A stretch of 64,000 nucleotides of DNA, from positions 70,816 to 134,815 of the forward strand of contig CAZLWK010000009.1 in NCBI GenBank assembly GCA_964563395.1. Direction: 5' to 3'. The stretch is from JBEVOS01 sp964563395. GTDB taxonomy: Bacteria > Pseudomonadota > Alphaproteobacteria > Caulobacterales > Aquidulcibacteraceae. Below the pieces are notes generated by a model. That model saw only the letters and a program-made list of their open reading frames with translations, was not told where the DNA came from and did not search any database. The first letter of the stretch is position 1; each line of letters opens with the position of its first letter. Below are positions 1-9,020 of this stretch, in pieces. The position numbers and the translations under genes are program-made.

Positions 1-396
1 CGCGGCGCCGGCATTGTCCGCCGTCGTCAGCGTGGCGAGGCCCAGCGCGCGCAGCGTCTTGCGGCATTGGCCGAGCGTCTGGATATGGCTGCGCACGCGC
101 TTGATCGTGGCCAGGCTCGCCCCCTTGGGCGCGACGAGGTCGTAGCGGATCGGCATGAAGCGCTCGCCGATGATGTAGAGGCCGGCTTCGGGCACGAGAT
201 GGTGCACGTCCGCCACGCGTCCGGCGATCGAGTTTTCGATCGGGATCATGGCGAGCGCGGCGATCCCGTCGCTCACCGCGGCGAACGCGTCCTCGAACGT
301 GCGGCAGGGCAACGGCTCATAATCGGGAAAGGCGTCGCGGCAGGCGATGTGGGAGTTCGCGCCCGGCTCACCCTGATAGGCGATCTTCTTGGTCAT
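1..396 (-). CDS. pheA: Prephenate dehydratase (N-terminal part, runs off the window)
   Basis: Converts prephenate to phenylpyruvate in phenylalanine synthesis. The start codon is at 396 and the frame stays open to base 1, giving the first 132 residues. The N-terminus MTKKIAYQGEPGANSHIACR matches the usual PDT opening (IAYQGEPGAYSE-type), and the stretches PCRTFEDAFAAVSDG and MIPIENSIAGRVADVHHL are the typical substrate-domain motifs (A-x-IPIENS-x-x-G). The catalytic TRF motif and the ACT domain lie outside the window. The MOSC gene ends 11 bp upstream on the same strand, so the two may be co-transcribed. Identification is firm for the visible part. Confidence 0.93.
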   Translation of the reverse strand, partial: MTKKIAYQGEPGANSHIACRDAFPDYEPLPCRTFEDAFAAVSDGIAALAMIPIENSIAGRVADVHHLVPEAGLYIIGERFMPIRYDLVAPKGASLATIKRVRSHIQTLGQCRKTLRALGLATLTTADNAGAA

Positions 397-407
397 CGGC
401 GCGGGGC

Positions 408-863
408 TTAGCCCAGGCGCGGCGCGCCCGCCACCTCGACCGCGTCGCCGACCCGGATCGGTCCGCCCTCCAGCACCACCGCGCAGACGCCGCCGCGCCA
501 TTCGGGCGCGAGCGCGGCGCGCAGGCCGGCCCGCTGCCGCTCCATGACGCTGCACGGCTCGGTCTCTTCCGTCACCTCCAAGAGCGCCGGTCCGACCCGC
601 AGGCGCACGCCGATCCGGCGCGGATTGTCGAGCGCCCCGATCAGCAGGTTGGCGCGGCGCATAAGCCAGGGCGCCTCCGCGCCCAGCGCTTCGCAGGCCG
701 CGTTCCAATCCGCGTCGAAGAGGAGCGTGATTTGCCGGCCGGGGCGGGTTCCGCGCGCATCGCCTTCAAGCCCCGCCTCAGCGCTGATCACGCCTTCGGT
801 CAGCGTCTCCATGGGCGCGCGGGGGCGCGCGCGGCGGGCGATGGCGAGAAGGCGTCCGGTCAT
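408..863 (-). CDS. MOSC domain-containing protein
   Basis: A 151-residue single MOSC domain (molybdenum cofactor sulfurase C-terminal type). Visible family marks are GLEGDARG at residues 31-38, RQITLL at 43-48, the conserved cysteine in EPCSVME (Cys104) and RGGVCAVVLEGGPIRVGD near the C-terminus. Stand-alone MOSC proteins are thought to handle sulfur or molybdenum-cofactor chemistry, and the substrate cannot be told from sequence. No beta-barrel N-terminal domain is present. It lies just upstream of pheA on the same strand. A 106-bp gap separates its start from the divergent acyl-CoA dehydrogenase, so a bidirectional promoter region is likely between 864 and 969. Confidence 0.85.
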   Translation of the reverse strand: MTGRLLAIARRARPRAPMETLTEGVISAEAGLEGDARGTRPGRQITLLFDADWNAACEALGAEAPWLMRRANLLIGALDNPRRIGVRLRVGPALLEVTEETEPCSVMERQRAGLRAALAPEWRGGVCAVVLEGGPIRVGDAVEVAGAPRLG

Positions 864-969
864 GTCTCCTTATCGGCCCGCCCGCGACGCTGTGGAAGAG
901 GCGCCTTGGCGTTGCGTCACCCGTGCAAAGCACGGCGCGGCGCGCTAAGCGCGAAGGAGGAGCCCGCCC

Positions 970-2175
970 ATGCATCTGGACCTCTCGCCCGAAGACGAAG
1001 CCTTCCGCGCCGAAGTGCGCGCCTTCCTGGCCGAAGCGCTCAGCCCCGAACTCGCCGAAGCCGGCAAGCTCACCACCAGCGTCTTCACGGACAAGGAATG
1101 GAACCAGAAATGGCAGGCACGCCTCCACGCCAAGGGCTGGGCCGCGACCTCCTGGCCCAAGCAATTCGGCGGCCCCGGCTGGAGCGAAATGCAGCGCCAC
1201 ATCTTCGCCAGCGAATGCGCCCGGGCGCAGACGCCGGGCCTGTCGCCGATGGGGCTGCGGATGGTGGCGCCGGTGCTGATGAAATTCGGCACGCCCGAGC
1301 AGCAGGCTTTCTATTTGCCCCGCATCCTCAACGGCGAGGATTATTGGTGCCAAGGCTATTCCGAGCCGGGCTCCGGATCCGATCTCGCGTCGCTGCAATT
1401 GAAGGCGGTGTCCGACGGCGACGATTACGTTCTCAACGGCTCGAAAATCTGGACGACGCACGCCCATTTCGCGAACCGCATGTTCTGTCTCGTGCGCACG
1501 GACAATTCCGGCAAGAAGCAGGAAGGCATCACATTCCTGCTGCTGGAAATGAATACGCCGGGCGTGACGGTCGCGCCGATTGTCACCATGGCCGGCGATC
1601 ATGAGGTCAATCAGGTCTTCTTCGACAATGTGCGCGTGCCTAAGGCCAATCGCGTCGGACCGGAGAATGAAGGCTGGACGGTGGCGAAATATCTCTTGGA
1701 GTTCGAACGCGGCGGCGCCTATGCGGCCGGGCTTGAAGCGGGCCTTCAACGCGTCAAGCGGATCGCGCGGGAAGCGCCGGCGGGCGCGGGCGCGCCGCTG
1801 ATGGACGATCCCGAATTCGCCGCCAAGGTGGCCGACGCCGAAATCGCGCTCAAGGCGCTCGAATTCACCGAGCACCGGATCATGGCCGATATCGCCAAGA
1901 CCGGCCGGCCGGGCCCCGCATCGTCCATCCTCAAGTTGCGCGGCTCGGAAATGGTGCAGCGCGTGGACGAGCTCGCGATCGAGGTGGCCGCCTATTATGG
2001 CGGCGTCGATCAGAAGGACGCGCGCCAGCCCGGCGCCAATGTCGAGGCCATCGGCCCGGCGGAGCTGATGACGGCGATGCCGCGCTATCTCAACAATCGC
2101 GCCGCCACCATCTATGGCGGCTCGAACGAAGTGCAGCGCAACATCGTCGCCGCCGCCGTCCTTGGCCTGCGCTGA
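970..2175 (+). CDS. Acyl-CoA dehydrogenase family protein
   Basis: A 401-residue FAD-dependent acyl-CoA dehydrogenase of normal length. Domains in order are an N-terminal helical domain (about 1-120), a beta domain with the flavin signature YSEPGSGSDLASL (about 134-146), and a C-terminal helical domain ending in IYGGSNEVQRNIVAAAVLGL. In MCAD-type enzymes the residue after Tyr in this last motif is the catalytic Glu. Here it is Gly, as in FadE-type enzymes that place the base elsewhere. The start has AAGGAGGAG 7 to 15 bases upstream. It stands alone, and no other beta-oxidation gene adjoins, so the substrate is unknown. Long open frames on the opposite strand are composition shadows. Confidence 0.92.
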   Translation: MHLDLSPEDEAFRAEVRAFLAEALSPELAEAGKLTTSVFTDKEWNQKWQARLHAKGWAATSWPKQFGGPGWSEMQRHIFASECARAQTPGLSPMGLRMVAPVLMKFGTPEQQAFYLPRILNGEDYWCQGYSEPGSGSDLASLQLKAVSDGDDYVLNGSKIWTTHAHFANRMFCLVRTDNSGKKQEGITFLLLEMNTPGVTVAPIVTMAGDHEVNQVFFDNVRVPKANRVGPENEGWTVAKYLLEFERGGAYAAGLEAGLQRVKRIAREAPAGAGAPLMDDPEFAAKVADAEIALKALEFTEHRIMADIAKTGRPGPASSILKLRGSEMVQRVDELAIEVAAYYGGVDQKDARQPGANVEAIGPAELMTAMPRYLNNRAATIYGGSNEVQRNIVAAAVLGLR

Positions 2176-2352
2176 GGGCGCGGCGTTCAGACTTTGGCAA
2201 GCTCGGTGAGCGCGCCGCTAAATTTTAGCTGCGCTTGAAGGCTTTTGCCGCCGCGTCGTTCGATTTCGGGACGATTTTTTTTCGCCGGCGGTCCGCTTTT
2301 ATGTCCTGCTTTACCGCCTGACGGCATCTTCGCGCTCGAGAAAGGGTGTGGG

Positions 2353-4713
2353 ATGAACCTTTGGCATCTGTCCGAGCGGACGCTCCGGGCGGCGTGGACG
2401 GGCGTGCGTCGCTGGATCGGCGCTATCTCCGTCTCCGGCGCGCTCGTGATCGCGTTTACGCTTTTTCTTGTGCCGCTCGTGTTCGTCACCGCGCATCTGG
2501 TGCGCATTCAGGACGACGCGATCTCGCGCATCGAGCGCGCGCGGCACGGCCTGGAATTCCTGGGTGTGGTGACGCGCGTGCGCGCGATCACGGAGAACCA
2601 GGTTCGCCAGGATTGGCTGGCCGCGGCCGACATGGCGCGCCTTACCGAAGCCGCGCGCACGCTGGCGCGCGCGCAGGAGCGTTATGGACGCGAACTCGGC
2701 ACAGCGCCGCTCGCCGACCGCGCCGCATCGGCGATTCAATATATGCGGCTGAATTCCGAGGCCCGCACGCTCGCCGGCGATGTGGCCCTCGTCGCGCTCG
2801 ACGATCTTGCTCTTGAAATCGCGGAAGGCGCCGAAATCGCGCTGGCGGGCGATCTGCAGGCCTATCTCGCCGTGGAAATTCAAGTGTCCAAGGCGATGGC
2901 GGTCGCGCATGCGCAACGCGAGGCGACGACAGCTCTGTTCGCCGCGTTCGAGGATAGACGCGTCAGCGATGTCGAGCGTGCGGTGCTCATCGGTCGCTTG
3001 CAGATGCTGGAAAGCAATCTGGATGCGCTCTCGCGCGCCGTCAGCGCGAGCGCGGCGAGATCGCCGCTCGGGCAAGAGCCCCGCGCGGTCGGGGAGGCCA
3101 CCTTCCGCACCGTCGTCGCCATGAATGCGTTCACCACGCATGTGCGCGAGGTTGTCCGCGCGCAGAGGTTCGACGCCCCGCGCGCGCTCGGCCATGACCG
3201 CAGCGCGGCGCAGGCGCTGTTCAAGCTGAAGGAAAGCGCCGCGCGCGAGCTCGATCGCTTGCTGGCGCGCCGGATCGACGCCTTGCAGCAGGATCGTTTC
3301 GAGGTGCTGACAGCGGCGGCTCTGCTCTTCGTGGGCGCGTTGCTGGTGGTGTTGCTGACATTGCGACTCGGCGTTGTGCGTCCGGTGCGGATGCTGACCG
3401 AGAGCGTTCGCGAATTGTCGGACGGCATTTATGATCGCGACGTACCGATGCAATCGCGCGCCGACGAAATCGGTGAGATCGCGCGCTCCATTTCGGTGCT
3501 GCGCGACGTGGCGCAGGCCCGGATCGCGGCGGACGCCGCGCGCGCCGCCGCCGAGAGCGCAAATCTCGCCAAGTCGCAATTCGTCGCCAATATGAGCCAC
3601 GAATTGCGCACCCCGCTCAACGCCATCATCGGCTATTCCGAAATGCTCTTGGACGACGCCGAGGCCGACGGCGATGAGGCGCAGAGCCGCGACCTGCGTC
3701 GCATTCTGTTCGCCGCGCGTCACCAGCTCACGCTGATCAATGACGTGCTCGATATCGCCAAGATCGAAGCGGGCCGCATGGAGGTCAATGCGCACGCCTT
3801 CGATCCCGCGAGCCTCCTCAACGACGTGATGGAGACGTCCCGCCCGCTGGCCGAGGCGAACGGAAACAAAATTGTTCTGGCGCAGGGGGCGCTGCCCGAA
3901 ACCGCCATGACCGACGTGGTGAAAGTGCGCCAATGCCTGCTCAATCTGATGTCCAACGCCTGCAAATTCACCAAGAACGGTGTCGTGACGCTGGAGGCGT
4001 ATGAGCGCATCGTTGGAGGCGAAAGCCGCATCTGCTTTTCCGTGTCGGACACCGGCATCGGCATGTCTGGGGAGCAGATGAAGCATCTGTTCCGTCCCTT
4101 CGAGCAAGCTGACGCTTCGATCGCGCGCGAATATGGCGGCACCGGCCTTGGCCTCATGATCACGCGGCGCATCGCGCAAATGCTCGGCGGCGAGGTGAGC
4201 GTCCAAAGCGAGGAGGGCGTGGGCTCGCGCTTCGCGCTTTGGATCCCCACGCACTACAAGATGATCGGCCAGGAGGGCGCGCATGCGCGCCGCGGCGAGG
4301 ACGGCGCGCCGCTTGTTCTCGTGATCGATGATGATGCGACGGCGTGCGATCTCGTCGCGCGCGCGCTGACCCCCATCGGCTATGCCGTGGAGAGCGCGGC
4401 CGATGCAAGCGCGGGGCTCGCCTTGGCGCGGCGCTCGGCGCCGAGCCTCATCGTGCTCGACGTGCATTTGCCGGATCGCAATGGATGGAGCGTGCTGGAG
4501 GAATTGCGCGCCGACCCGCACATCGCGGAGACGCCGGTGATCGTTCTGTCGATCGACGAGGATCGCGCCCGGTCGATGCGCGCGGGCGCGGCGGAGCATT
4601 TGATGAAGCCGCTCAATCGCGACGTTCTGGCGGCCGCCGTGATGCGCTTCGCGCGCACGCGCGCCGAGGAAAAGCCAGCGGCGGAAGAGACGCCGATCCG
4701 CGCGGTCGGCTGA
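2353..4713 (+). CDS. Hybrid sensor histidine kinase/response regulator
   Basis: A 786-residue membrane-bound hybrid kinase. The start at 2353 (MNLWHLSERT) is preferred over an earlier in-frame TTG-type start because the upstream residues look non-coding and a G-rich stretch precedes it. Order: transmembrane segment at about 25-50, a long periplasmic helical sensor region, a second transmembrane segment at about 310-335, a HAMP-like linker, HisKA with MSHELRTPLN (phospho-acceptor His416), and HATPase with NLMSNACKFTKNG, DTGIGM and GGTGLGL boxes. A C-terminal receiver follows, with phospho-acceptor Asp703 in IVLDVHLPDRNG and the conserved Lys in EHLMKPLN. No partner output regulator lies next to it, so the signal and target are unknown. 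Confidence 0.93.
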   Translation: MNLWHLSERTLRAAWTGVRRWIGAISVSGALVIAFTLFLVPLVFVTAHLVRIQDDAISRIERARHGLEFLGVVTRVRAITENQVRQDWLAAADMARLTEAARTLARAQERYGRELGTAPLADRAASAIQYMRLNSEARTLAGDVALVALDDLALEIAEGAEIALAGDLQAYLAVEIQVSKAMAVAHAQREATTALFAAFEDRRVSDVERAVLIGRLQMLESNLDALSRAVSASAARSPLGQEPRAVGEATFRTVVAMNAFTTHVREVVRAQRFDAPRALGHDRSAAQALFKLKESAARELDRLLARRIDALQQDRFEVLTAAALLFVGALLVVLLTLRLGVVRPVRMLTESVRELSDGIYDRDVPMQSRADEIGEIARSISVLRDVAQARIAADAARAAAESANLAKSQFVANMSHELRTPLNAIIGYSEMLLDDAEADGDEAQSRDLRRILFAARHQLTLINDVLDIAKIEAGRMEVNAHAFDPASLLNDVMETSRPLAEANGNKIVLAQGALPETAMTDVVKVRQCLLNLMSNACKFTKNGVVTLEAYERIVGGESRICFSVSDTGIGMSGEQMKHLFRPFEQADASIAREYGGTGLGLMITRRIAQMLGGEVSVQSEEGVGSRFALWIPTHYKMIGQEGAHARRGEDGAPLVLVIDDDATACDLVARALTPIGYAVESAADASAGLALARRSAPSLIVLDVHLPDRNGWSVLEELRADPHIAETPVIVLSIDEDRARSMRAGAAEHLMKPLNRDVLAAAVMRFARTRAEEKPAAEETPIRAVG

Positions 4714-4720
4714 CGCCGTT

Positions 4721-5434
4721 TCAGCCGTGCGTGAGGATCGCGCGCGCGGTTTCCAGATCGGCGGGACTGTCCACGCCCTTGGGAAAGCCGGCGACGATCC
4801 CCGCGCGGATGACCATGCCCATTTCGAGCGCGCGCAATTGTTCGAGCTTCTCGCGCTGTTCGAGCGGCGAAGGCGGGGCGGCGACGAAGCGCGCGAGCGC
4901 GGCGCGGCGGTACACGTAGATCCCGAGATGGCGCATCACTGGGCCCGGTCCGTGTGGGGCGGGTGCGCGCGTGAAATAGAGGCAGCGGCCGTCGGCGGCG
5001 ACGATCGCCTTGACGACGTTTGGATTGTCGCGGTCCTCCGGCGCCGCCGAGGGCGAGACCAGGGTTGCGATGTCCGCGCCGTCCGACAGCGCGGCGATCG
5101 CGGCGGCGATGTCGCGCGGGTCCATGGTCGGCATGTCGCCCTGCAGATTGACGATGACGTCGTGCGCTCCGTTTGGGTCGAATGCTTCGGCGGCGGCGTG
5201 CACGCGGTCCGTGCCGGAAGGCAGGTCAGGGTCCGTCAGCACCGCTTCAACGCCAGCCGCGCGCGCGGCGGCCGCGATTTCCGGCTCCGCCGCCGCCACG
5301 AGAACCGGGCCCGCGTTCGCCGCGAGCGCCAACTCAGCCATCCAAGCGACCATCGGCTTGCCGCCAATATCGGCCAACGGCTTGCCGGGCAGGCGCGAAG
5401 CGGCCATGCGCGCTGGGATCACGATGAGCGTCAT
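4721..5434 (-). CDS. kdsB: 3-deoxy-manno-octulosonate cytidylyltransferase (CMP-Kdo synthetase)
   Basis: Activates Kdo with CTP to give CMP-Kdo for lipopolysaccharide inner core synthesis. The 237-residue protein opens with the nucleotidyltransferase loop IPARMAASRLPGKPL and carries LPSGTDRVHAAAEA, VNLQGDMPTMD, YFTRAPAPHGPGP, HLGIYVYRR, LEQLRALE and GVDSPADLE, all in family order. The usual QGDEP motif reads QGDMP here, leaving the metal-binding Asp in place but replacing the following Glu. It is convergent with the histidine kinase (7-bp gap) and divergent from the cytochrome c gene. The kdsB/cytochrome c/pheA neighbourhood is familiar in Caulobacterales, although here other genes separate pheA. 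Confidence 0.94.
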   Translation of the reverse strand: MTLIVIPARMAASRLPGKPLADIGGKPMVAWMAELALAANAGPVLVAAAEPEIAAAARAAGVEAVLTDPDLPSGTDRVHAAAEAFDPNGAHDVIVNLQGDMPTMDPRDIAAAIAALSDGADIATLVSPSAAPEDRDNPNVVKAIVAADGRCLYFTRAPAPHGPGPVMRHLGIYVYRRAALARFVAAPPSPLEQREKLEQLRALEMGMVIRAGIVAGFPKGVDSPADLETARAILTHG

Positions 5435-5595
5435 GCGCCGCCCTTATACCGCGCTGGGGCCGCGCGCGTGCGACGGTTCGCCGCGCGGCGATGCGAGGGC
5501 CGCGCACGGCGGCGGAGCAACTTGGCGCGACGCGGTTTGCACGTCATAAACCGGCGCGGATTCGACAGGGGCGCGGGGCGCGCCAGGGAAAAGTC

Positions 5596-6240
5596 ATGAG
5601 CGATCTCAGACTCAATTCGATCGCCGGCGCGGTGCTCGCTTCGGTGCTGGGCGTGATGGGCCTTGGCGTGTTGGGCGAGGAAGTGCTTCATCCGCATTAT
5701 CCCGAGACGCCCGGCTATCTTCCCGAGGTCGATCTCAGCGCGAACGCCGGCGGAGCGCCGGCCGCGCCCGAAGGGCCGCCGGATTTCGGTCTCCTGTTCG
5801 CCGATGAGGCCCAGCTCACATCGCTTGTCTCGCAAGGAGAGCGCGTGAAGGGCGTGTGCGTCAGCTGCCACAGCTTCGATCCGGGCGGCGCCAATGGCAC
5901 TGGGCCCGCGCTTCATGGCGTGTTCGGCCGCGCCGCCGGCGCGCATCCGGGCTATGCCTATTCGGAAGCGCTTGTCGCCTATGGCCAAGTCTGGAGCTAC
6001 GAATCGCTCGACGCGTATCTGACATCTCCCGCCCGCGCCATTCCTGGAAACAAGATGGCCTTCGCCGGCATTCGCGACACGGAAGATCGCGTGGCGCTGA
6101 TCGCCTATCTGCGCTCGCTCACGCCCAATCCGCCGCCGCTGCCCGCGCCCTTGCCGCAAGCCGCGCCTGCCGAGGCGGCCGAGGGCGCGGCCGAGGGCGC
6201 GGCCGGGGAGCCGACGCCGGCGGCGCCGGCGCCGGGCTGA
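5596..6240 (+). CDS. Membrane-anchored c-type cytochrome (CycM-like)
   Basis: A 214-residue protein with an uncleaved N-terminal membrane anchor (about residues 8-28, SIAGAVLASVLGVMGLGVLG) and one periplasmic class I cytochrome c domain. The heme site is CVSCH (Cys88, Cys91, His92) and the likely sixth ligand is Met154 in PGNKMAFAG. The sequence GTGPALHGVFGR after the heme motif fits the CycM/c552 group that passes electrons to terminal oxidases. The last 40 residues are a Pro/Ala/Glu-rich tail, probably disordered. The start at 5596 is chosen because the hydrophobic anchor follows directly and GGGAAAAG precedes it. Confidence 0.9.
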   Translation: MSDLRLNSIAGAVLASVLGVMGLGVLGEEVLHPHYPETPGYLPEVDLSANAGGAPAAPEGPPDFGLLFADEAQLTSLVSQGERVKGVCVSCHSFDPGGANGTGPALHGVFGRAAGAHPGYAYSEALVAYGQVWSYESLDAYLTSPARAIPGNKMAFAGIRDTEDRVALIAYLRSLTPNPPPLPAPLPQAAPAEAAEGAAEGAAGEPTPAAPAPG

Positions 6241-6252
6241 TCGCGGCGGGCC

Positions 6253-6612
6253 TTACATCGCGAGGCCGGGACCGTCGCTCACGCGCATCGTGATTTTCGC
6301 GCCCAGATCGGCCAGGAATTCCGCGCCTTTCGGGGTGCGCTCCACCAATACGTTGCGCCCATCCTGGGGATCGCGACGGCGCTGCAGCAGATTAAGCCGC
6401 GCGAGCGTGTCCAGGGCCCGCGTGATCGCCGGCTTGCCGACTGCCAGGGTCGCGGCGAGCCCGCGCACCGTGTGCGGCCCCGGCGCCAGATGCACCGTCA
6501 TCAGCACCGCCATTTGCCGGGCCGTCAGGTCCGGCGCGTCCGAGCGCACCGACGACACCGTCACGCGCCGCCACAAATCCAGCGCCTGTCTTTGATCGAG
6601 AGAAAGTTCCAT
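6253..6612 (-). CDS. MarR-family winged-helix transcriptional regulator
   Basis: A 119-residue protein, slightly short for MarR (about 140). It carries the wHTH core DLTARQMAVLMTVHLAPGPHTVRG, then recognition-helix-like AVGKPAITRALDTLARLNLLQRR and the wing RRDPQDGRNVLVERTPKG, which contains the conserved D-x-R of MarR wings. The start is supported by GGAGGG 8 bases upstream. It lies convergent to the cytochrome c gene and just downstream of the leucyl aminopeptidase on the same strand. The target and ligand are unknown. Confidence 0.88.
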   Translation of the reverse strand: MELSLDQRQALDLWRRVTVSSVRSDAPDLTARQMAVLMTVHLAPGPHTVRGLAATLAVGKPAITRALDTLARLNLLQRRRDPQDGRNVLVERTPKGAEFLADLGAKITMRVSDGPGLAM

Positions 6613-6685
6613 CCGCGCAGCCCTCCATTGTTGGCTGTGCGAGACAAGATTTAGAGGTTCACTTCGATTTTCAAGCGAAATGACG

Positions 6686-8080
6686 CTACATCTTGTGGAG
6701 AGGGTCTCGGCTGTAGCGGCCCTTCAGCACCCGCCAGCTGGCGCGGAGCGCCTGCGCCTCGCCGCCCACTGGCCGCGCCGGCTTTTCGCGCGGCGCCCAG
6801 GCATAGATGTCGAAATGGCCCCAGGCGGGGATGGTCACGAAGCGCTTGAGGAACAGGGCGGCATAGACCGAGCCCGCCATGGCGCCGTCGCCCGTGTTCT
6901 TCAGGTCGGCGATGGGACTGTCCATGTCCGCCTCGTAGGGCGCCCAGAGCGGCATCCGCCAAAGCGGGTCCGCCGTCTCGGCGGCGGCCTTCGCAAAATC
7001 GGCGGCCAGGGTCTCGTCGTCCGTGTAGAAGGGCGGCAGATCTGGGCCCAGCGCGCTGCGGGCGGCGCCTGTCAGGGTCGCGAAATCCAGGATGAGCTCG
7101 GGCTGCAATTCGCAGGCGCGGGCGAGCGCGTCGGCGAGGATCAGGCGCCCTTCGGCGTCCGTATTGTCCACCTCCACGGTGAGCCCCTTTCGGCTCGGCA
7201 CGACATCGCCGGGACGAAACGCGTTGGCGGAGATGGCGTTCTCAACAACTGGAATGAGGCACTCGATGCGCACGGGCAGATGCGCGTCCATCGCGAGCTG
7301 CGCGAGCGCGAGCGCGTGCGCCGCTCCGCCCATATCCTTCTTCATGATGCGCATGCCGGCGTCCGGCTTGATGTCGAGCCCGCCGGTGTCGAAGGTGACG
7401 CCCTTGCCCACGATGGCGATCAGCGGCGCGCCGGCTGGCCCCCAGCTCAAGCGAAGGAGTCGCGGCGCTTCGTGCGCGGCGCGGCCGACGGCATGGATAA
7501 GCGGATAATTCTGCGCGAGCAGATCATCGCCCACGATCGCCTCGAAGCCGGCGTCGTGCGCTTGCGCGATCGCTTGCGCGGCCGCGTGCAGCGCTTCGGG
7601 CCCCATGTCGCCGGCGGGCGTGTTCACAAGATCGCGCACGAGCCAGACGGCGCGCACGATGCGGGCGGCTTCCGCCGCATCGGATCCGGCCGGCATGACC
7701 AGGCGCGGGGCGGCACGCTTGCGCTTCTTGTAGCGCGTAAAGGCGTACGCCCCGAGGCCCCAGGCTTGCGTGACAAGGCCGGCGCTGAATTCGCGGGGCG
7801 CCGCGGCGAGCTGATAATCGCCGGCGGGCAGGTGTTGCGCGAGCGCGCCCATCGCCATGGCGTTGGCGTTTTCACCCAGCCCGAACAGCACGCGCTCGAT
7901 CGCGCCGTCCGTGCCGGGCGCAAGCAGGATCCGTCCGCTTTGCGCCTTGAAATCATGCGCCGCCGCCAGCCGGCGCAGCGCTTCGGGGCGGCTTTCGATC
8001 CAGCCGCTCCATTCGCCGGTGCGCAGCGCGAAGATGGGAATGCCGGACGCGGCCGGATCGGTGATGAAGGGGAGGTCCAT
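6686..8080 (-). CDS. Leucyl aminopeptidase family protein (M17)
   Basis: A 464-residue cytosolic metallo-aminopeptidase of peptidase family M17. The catalytic C-terminal domain shows GKGVTFDTGGLDIKP, MKKDMGGAA and the family signature NTDAEGRLILADAL, which together supply the Lys, Asp and Glu ligands of the two-metal centre. The N-terminal domain is divergent, as in PepB-like members. The frame stays open far upstream of this start, but the ATG at 8080 (MDLPFITDP) is the first that begins family-like sequence. The upstream part is antisense to tadD. It is transcribed divergently from tadD, with an 84-bp intergenic region. Confidence 0.92.
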   Translation of the reverse strand: MDLPFITDPAASGIPIFALRTGEWSGWIESRPEALRRLAAAHDFKAQSGRILLAPGTDGAIERVLFGLGENANAMAMGALAQHLPAGDYQLAAAPREFSAGLVTQAWGLGAYAFTRYKKRKRAAPRLVMPAGSDAAEAARIVRAVWLVRDLVNTPAGDMGPEALHAAAQAIAQAHDAGFEAIVGDDLLAQNYPLIHAVGRAAHEAPRLLRLSWGPAGAPLIAIVGKGVTFDTGGLDIKPDAGMRIMKKDMGGAAHALALAQLAMDAHLPVRIECLIPVVENAISANAFRPGDVVPSRKGLTVEVDNTDAEGRLILADALARACELQPELILDFATLTGAARSALGPDLPPFYTDDETLAADFAKAAAETADPLWRMPLWAPYEADMDSPIADLKNTGDGAMAGSVYAALFLKRFVTIPAWGHFDIYAWAPREKPARPVGGEAQALRASWRVLKGRYSRDPLHKM

Positions 8081-8164
8081 GGCTGGGTTCAGTGCGCGAG
8101 TCTTAGGGGTTTGTTGAGCATAAAGCGGCAGCGTCCGCATAGTATCAAAGGGATTCGGCTGGTG

Positions 8165-8962
8165 ATGAACACGAAGACGCCATTGGCCGCACTGATTGCG
8201 GCGGCCGCGCTTTCGGCGTGCGCCACCACGGGCGGCGCGGAAGGCGCGCTGTCCTCCACGCGCACGCCTCAAGCGGGCGGCGCCGTCGACGCCGAGGCGC
8301 GCACGCGCATCGCCCGGCAAGACACGCTCACGCAAATGACCTTCTGGGCGCAGGAATACGGCTCCCATCCCGACGATCTGGAAGCCGCGCAGCGCTTCAC
8401 GGAATCCTTGCGCGCGGGTGGGCGTCATGAGCGCGCCGCTCAGATCGCCAATGAAGCTCTTGGCCGCTTTCCCAACGATCCGGTGCTGCTGCACCAGCTG
8501 GGCGCGGCGCTGATCGGCGCGGGCAAGCCGAACGAGGCGCTGCGTCCGCTCATCATGGCCGCGCGCGCCAATCCGCAGGATTGGAAGAGCCGCTCGGCGC
8601 TGGGCGTGGCGCTCGATCAATTGGGGCGCGGCGAGGAAGCCCGCCAGATTTATCACGAGGCGCTCGCTATCGCGCCGGACAATCCAGGCCTCCTTACCAA
8701 TCTCGGCGTGTCGCATCTCCTTAGCGGCGCGCCGCAAGACGCCGAGGCGATCCTGCGTCAGGCGGCGGCCTTGCCGAACGCGCCCATGGAGGCGCGCCAG
8801 AACCTCGCCATCGCGCTGGGGCTTCAAGGCAAATTCGACGAGGCCGAGCGCATTGAGCGCGTGGACCTGCCGCCTGCGCTCGTGGCGGAGAATATGAGCT
8901 ATATTCGCGGCCTGTTGAGCGATCCGCGCAGCTGGAACGACATGCAGCGCTCCGTGCGCTGA
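8165..8962 (+). CDS. tadD: TadD-like TPR lipoprotein, Flp pilus assembly
   Basis: A 265-residue lipoprotein with lipobox LSAC (Cys19) followed by tetratricopeptide repeats over about residues 60-250, for example ALGRFPNDPVLLHQLGAALIGAGKPNEALRPL and ALAIAPDNPGLLTNLGVSHLLSG. TadD proteins act as outer-membrane-associated pilotins that help the CpaC/RcpA secretin. The open frame extends far upstream, but the ATG at 8165 is the one followed by a signal peptide. It is on the opposite strand from the main tad operon and convergent with tadC (58-bp gap), so it belongs to the locus by position but has its own promoter. Confidence 0.87.
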   Translation: MNTKTPLAALIAAAALSACATTGGAEGALSSTRTPQAGGAVDAEARTRIARQDTLTQMTFWAQEYGSHPDDLEAAQRFTESLRAGGRHERAAQIANEALGRFPNDPVLLHQLGAALIGAGKPNEALRPLIMAARANPQDWKSRSALGVALDQLGRGEEARQIYHEALAIAPDNPGLLTNLGVSHLLSGAPQDAEAILRQAAALPNAPMEARQNLAIALGLQGKFDEAERIERVDLPPALVAENMSYIRGLLSDPRSWNDMQRSVR

Positions 8963-9020
8963 CGCTTTCGCCAAAAACGTAGAGAGAGTGGAGCGCGCGC
9001 CGCGATAGCGGCGCTGCGCG

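Noticed and set aside
67..411. Open frame on the + strand over pheA
   Set aside because: Antisense to the well-conserved prephenate dehydratase; Arg/Gly/His-rich composition typical of shadow frames in GC-rich DNA.
2311..4599. A 762-codon open frame opposite the hybrid histidine kinase
   Set aside because: Mirror of the kinase codon pattern, no family motif, rich in Arg, His and Gln. The kinase on the + strand is certain.
6680..8164. Upstream extension of the tadD frame
   Set aside because: It is antisense to the M17 aminopeptidase, and tadD has a proper signal peptide starting at 8165.
8081..8974. Upstream extension of the aminopeptidase frame
   Set aside because: Antisense to tadD; family similarity starts at 8080.
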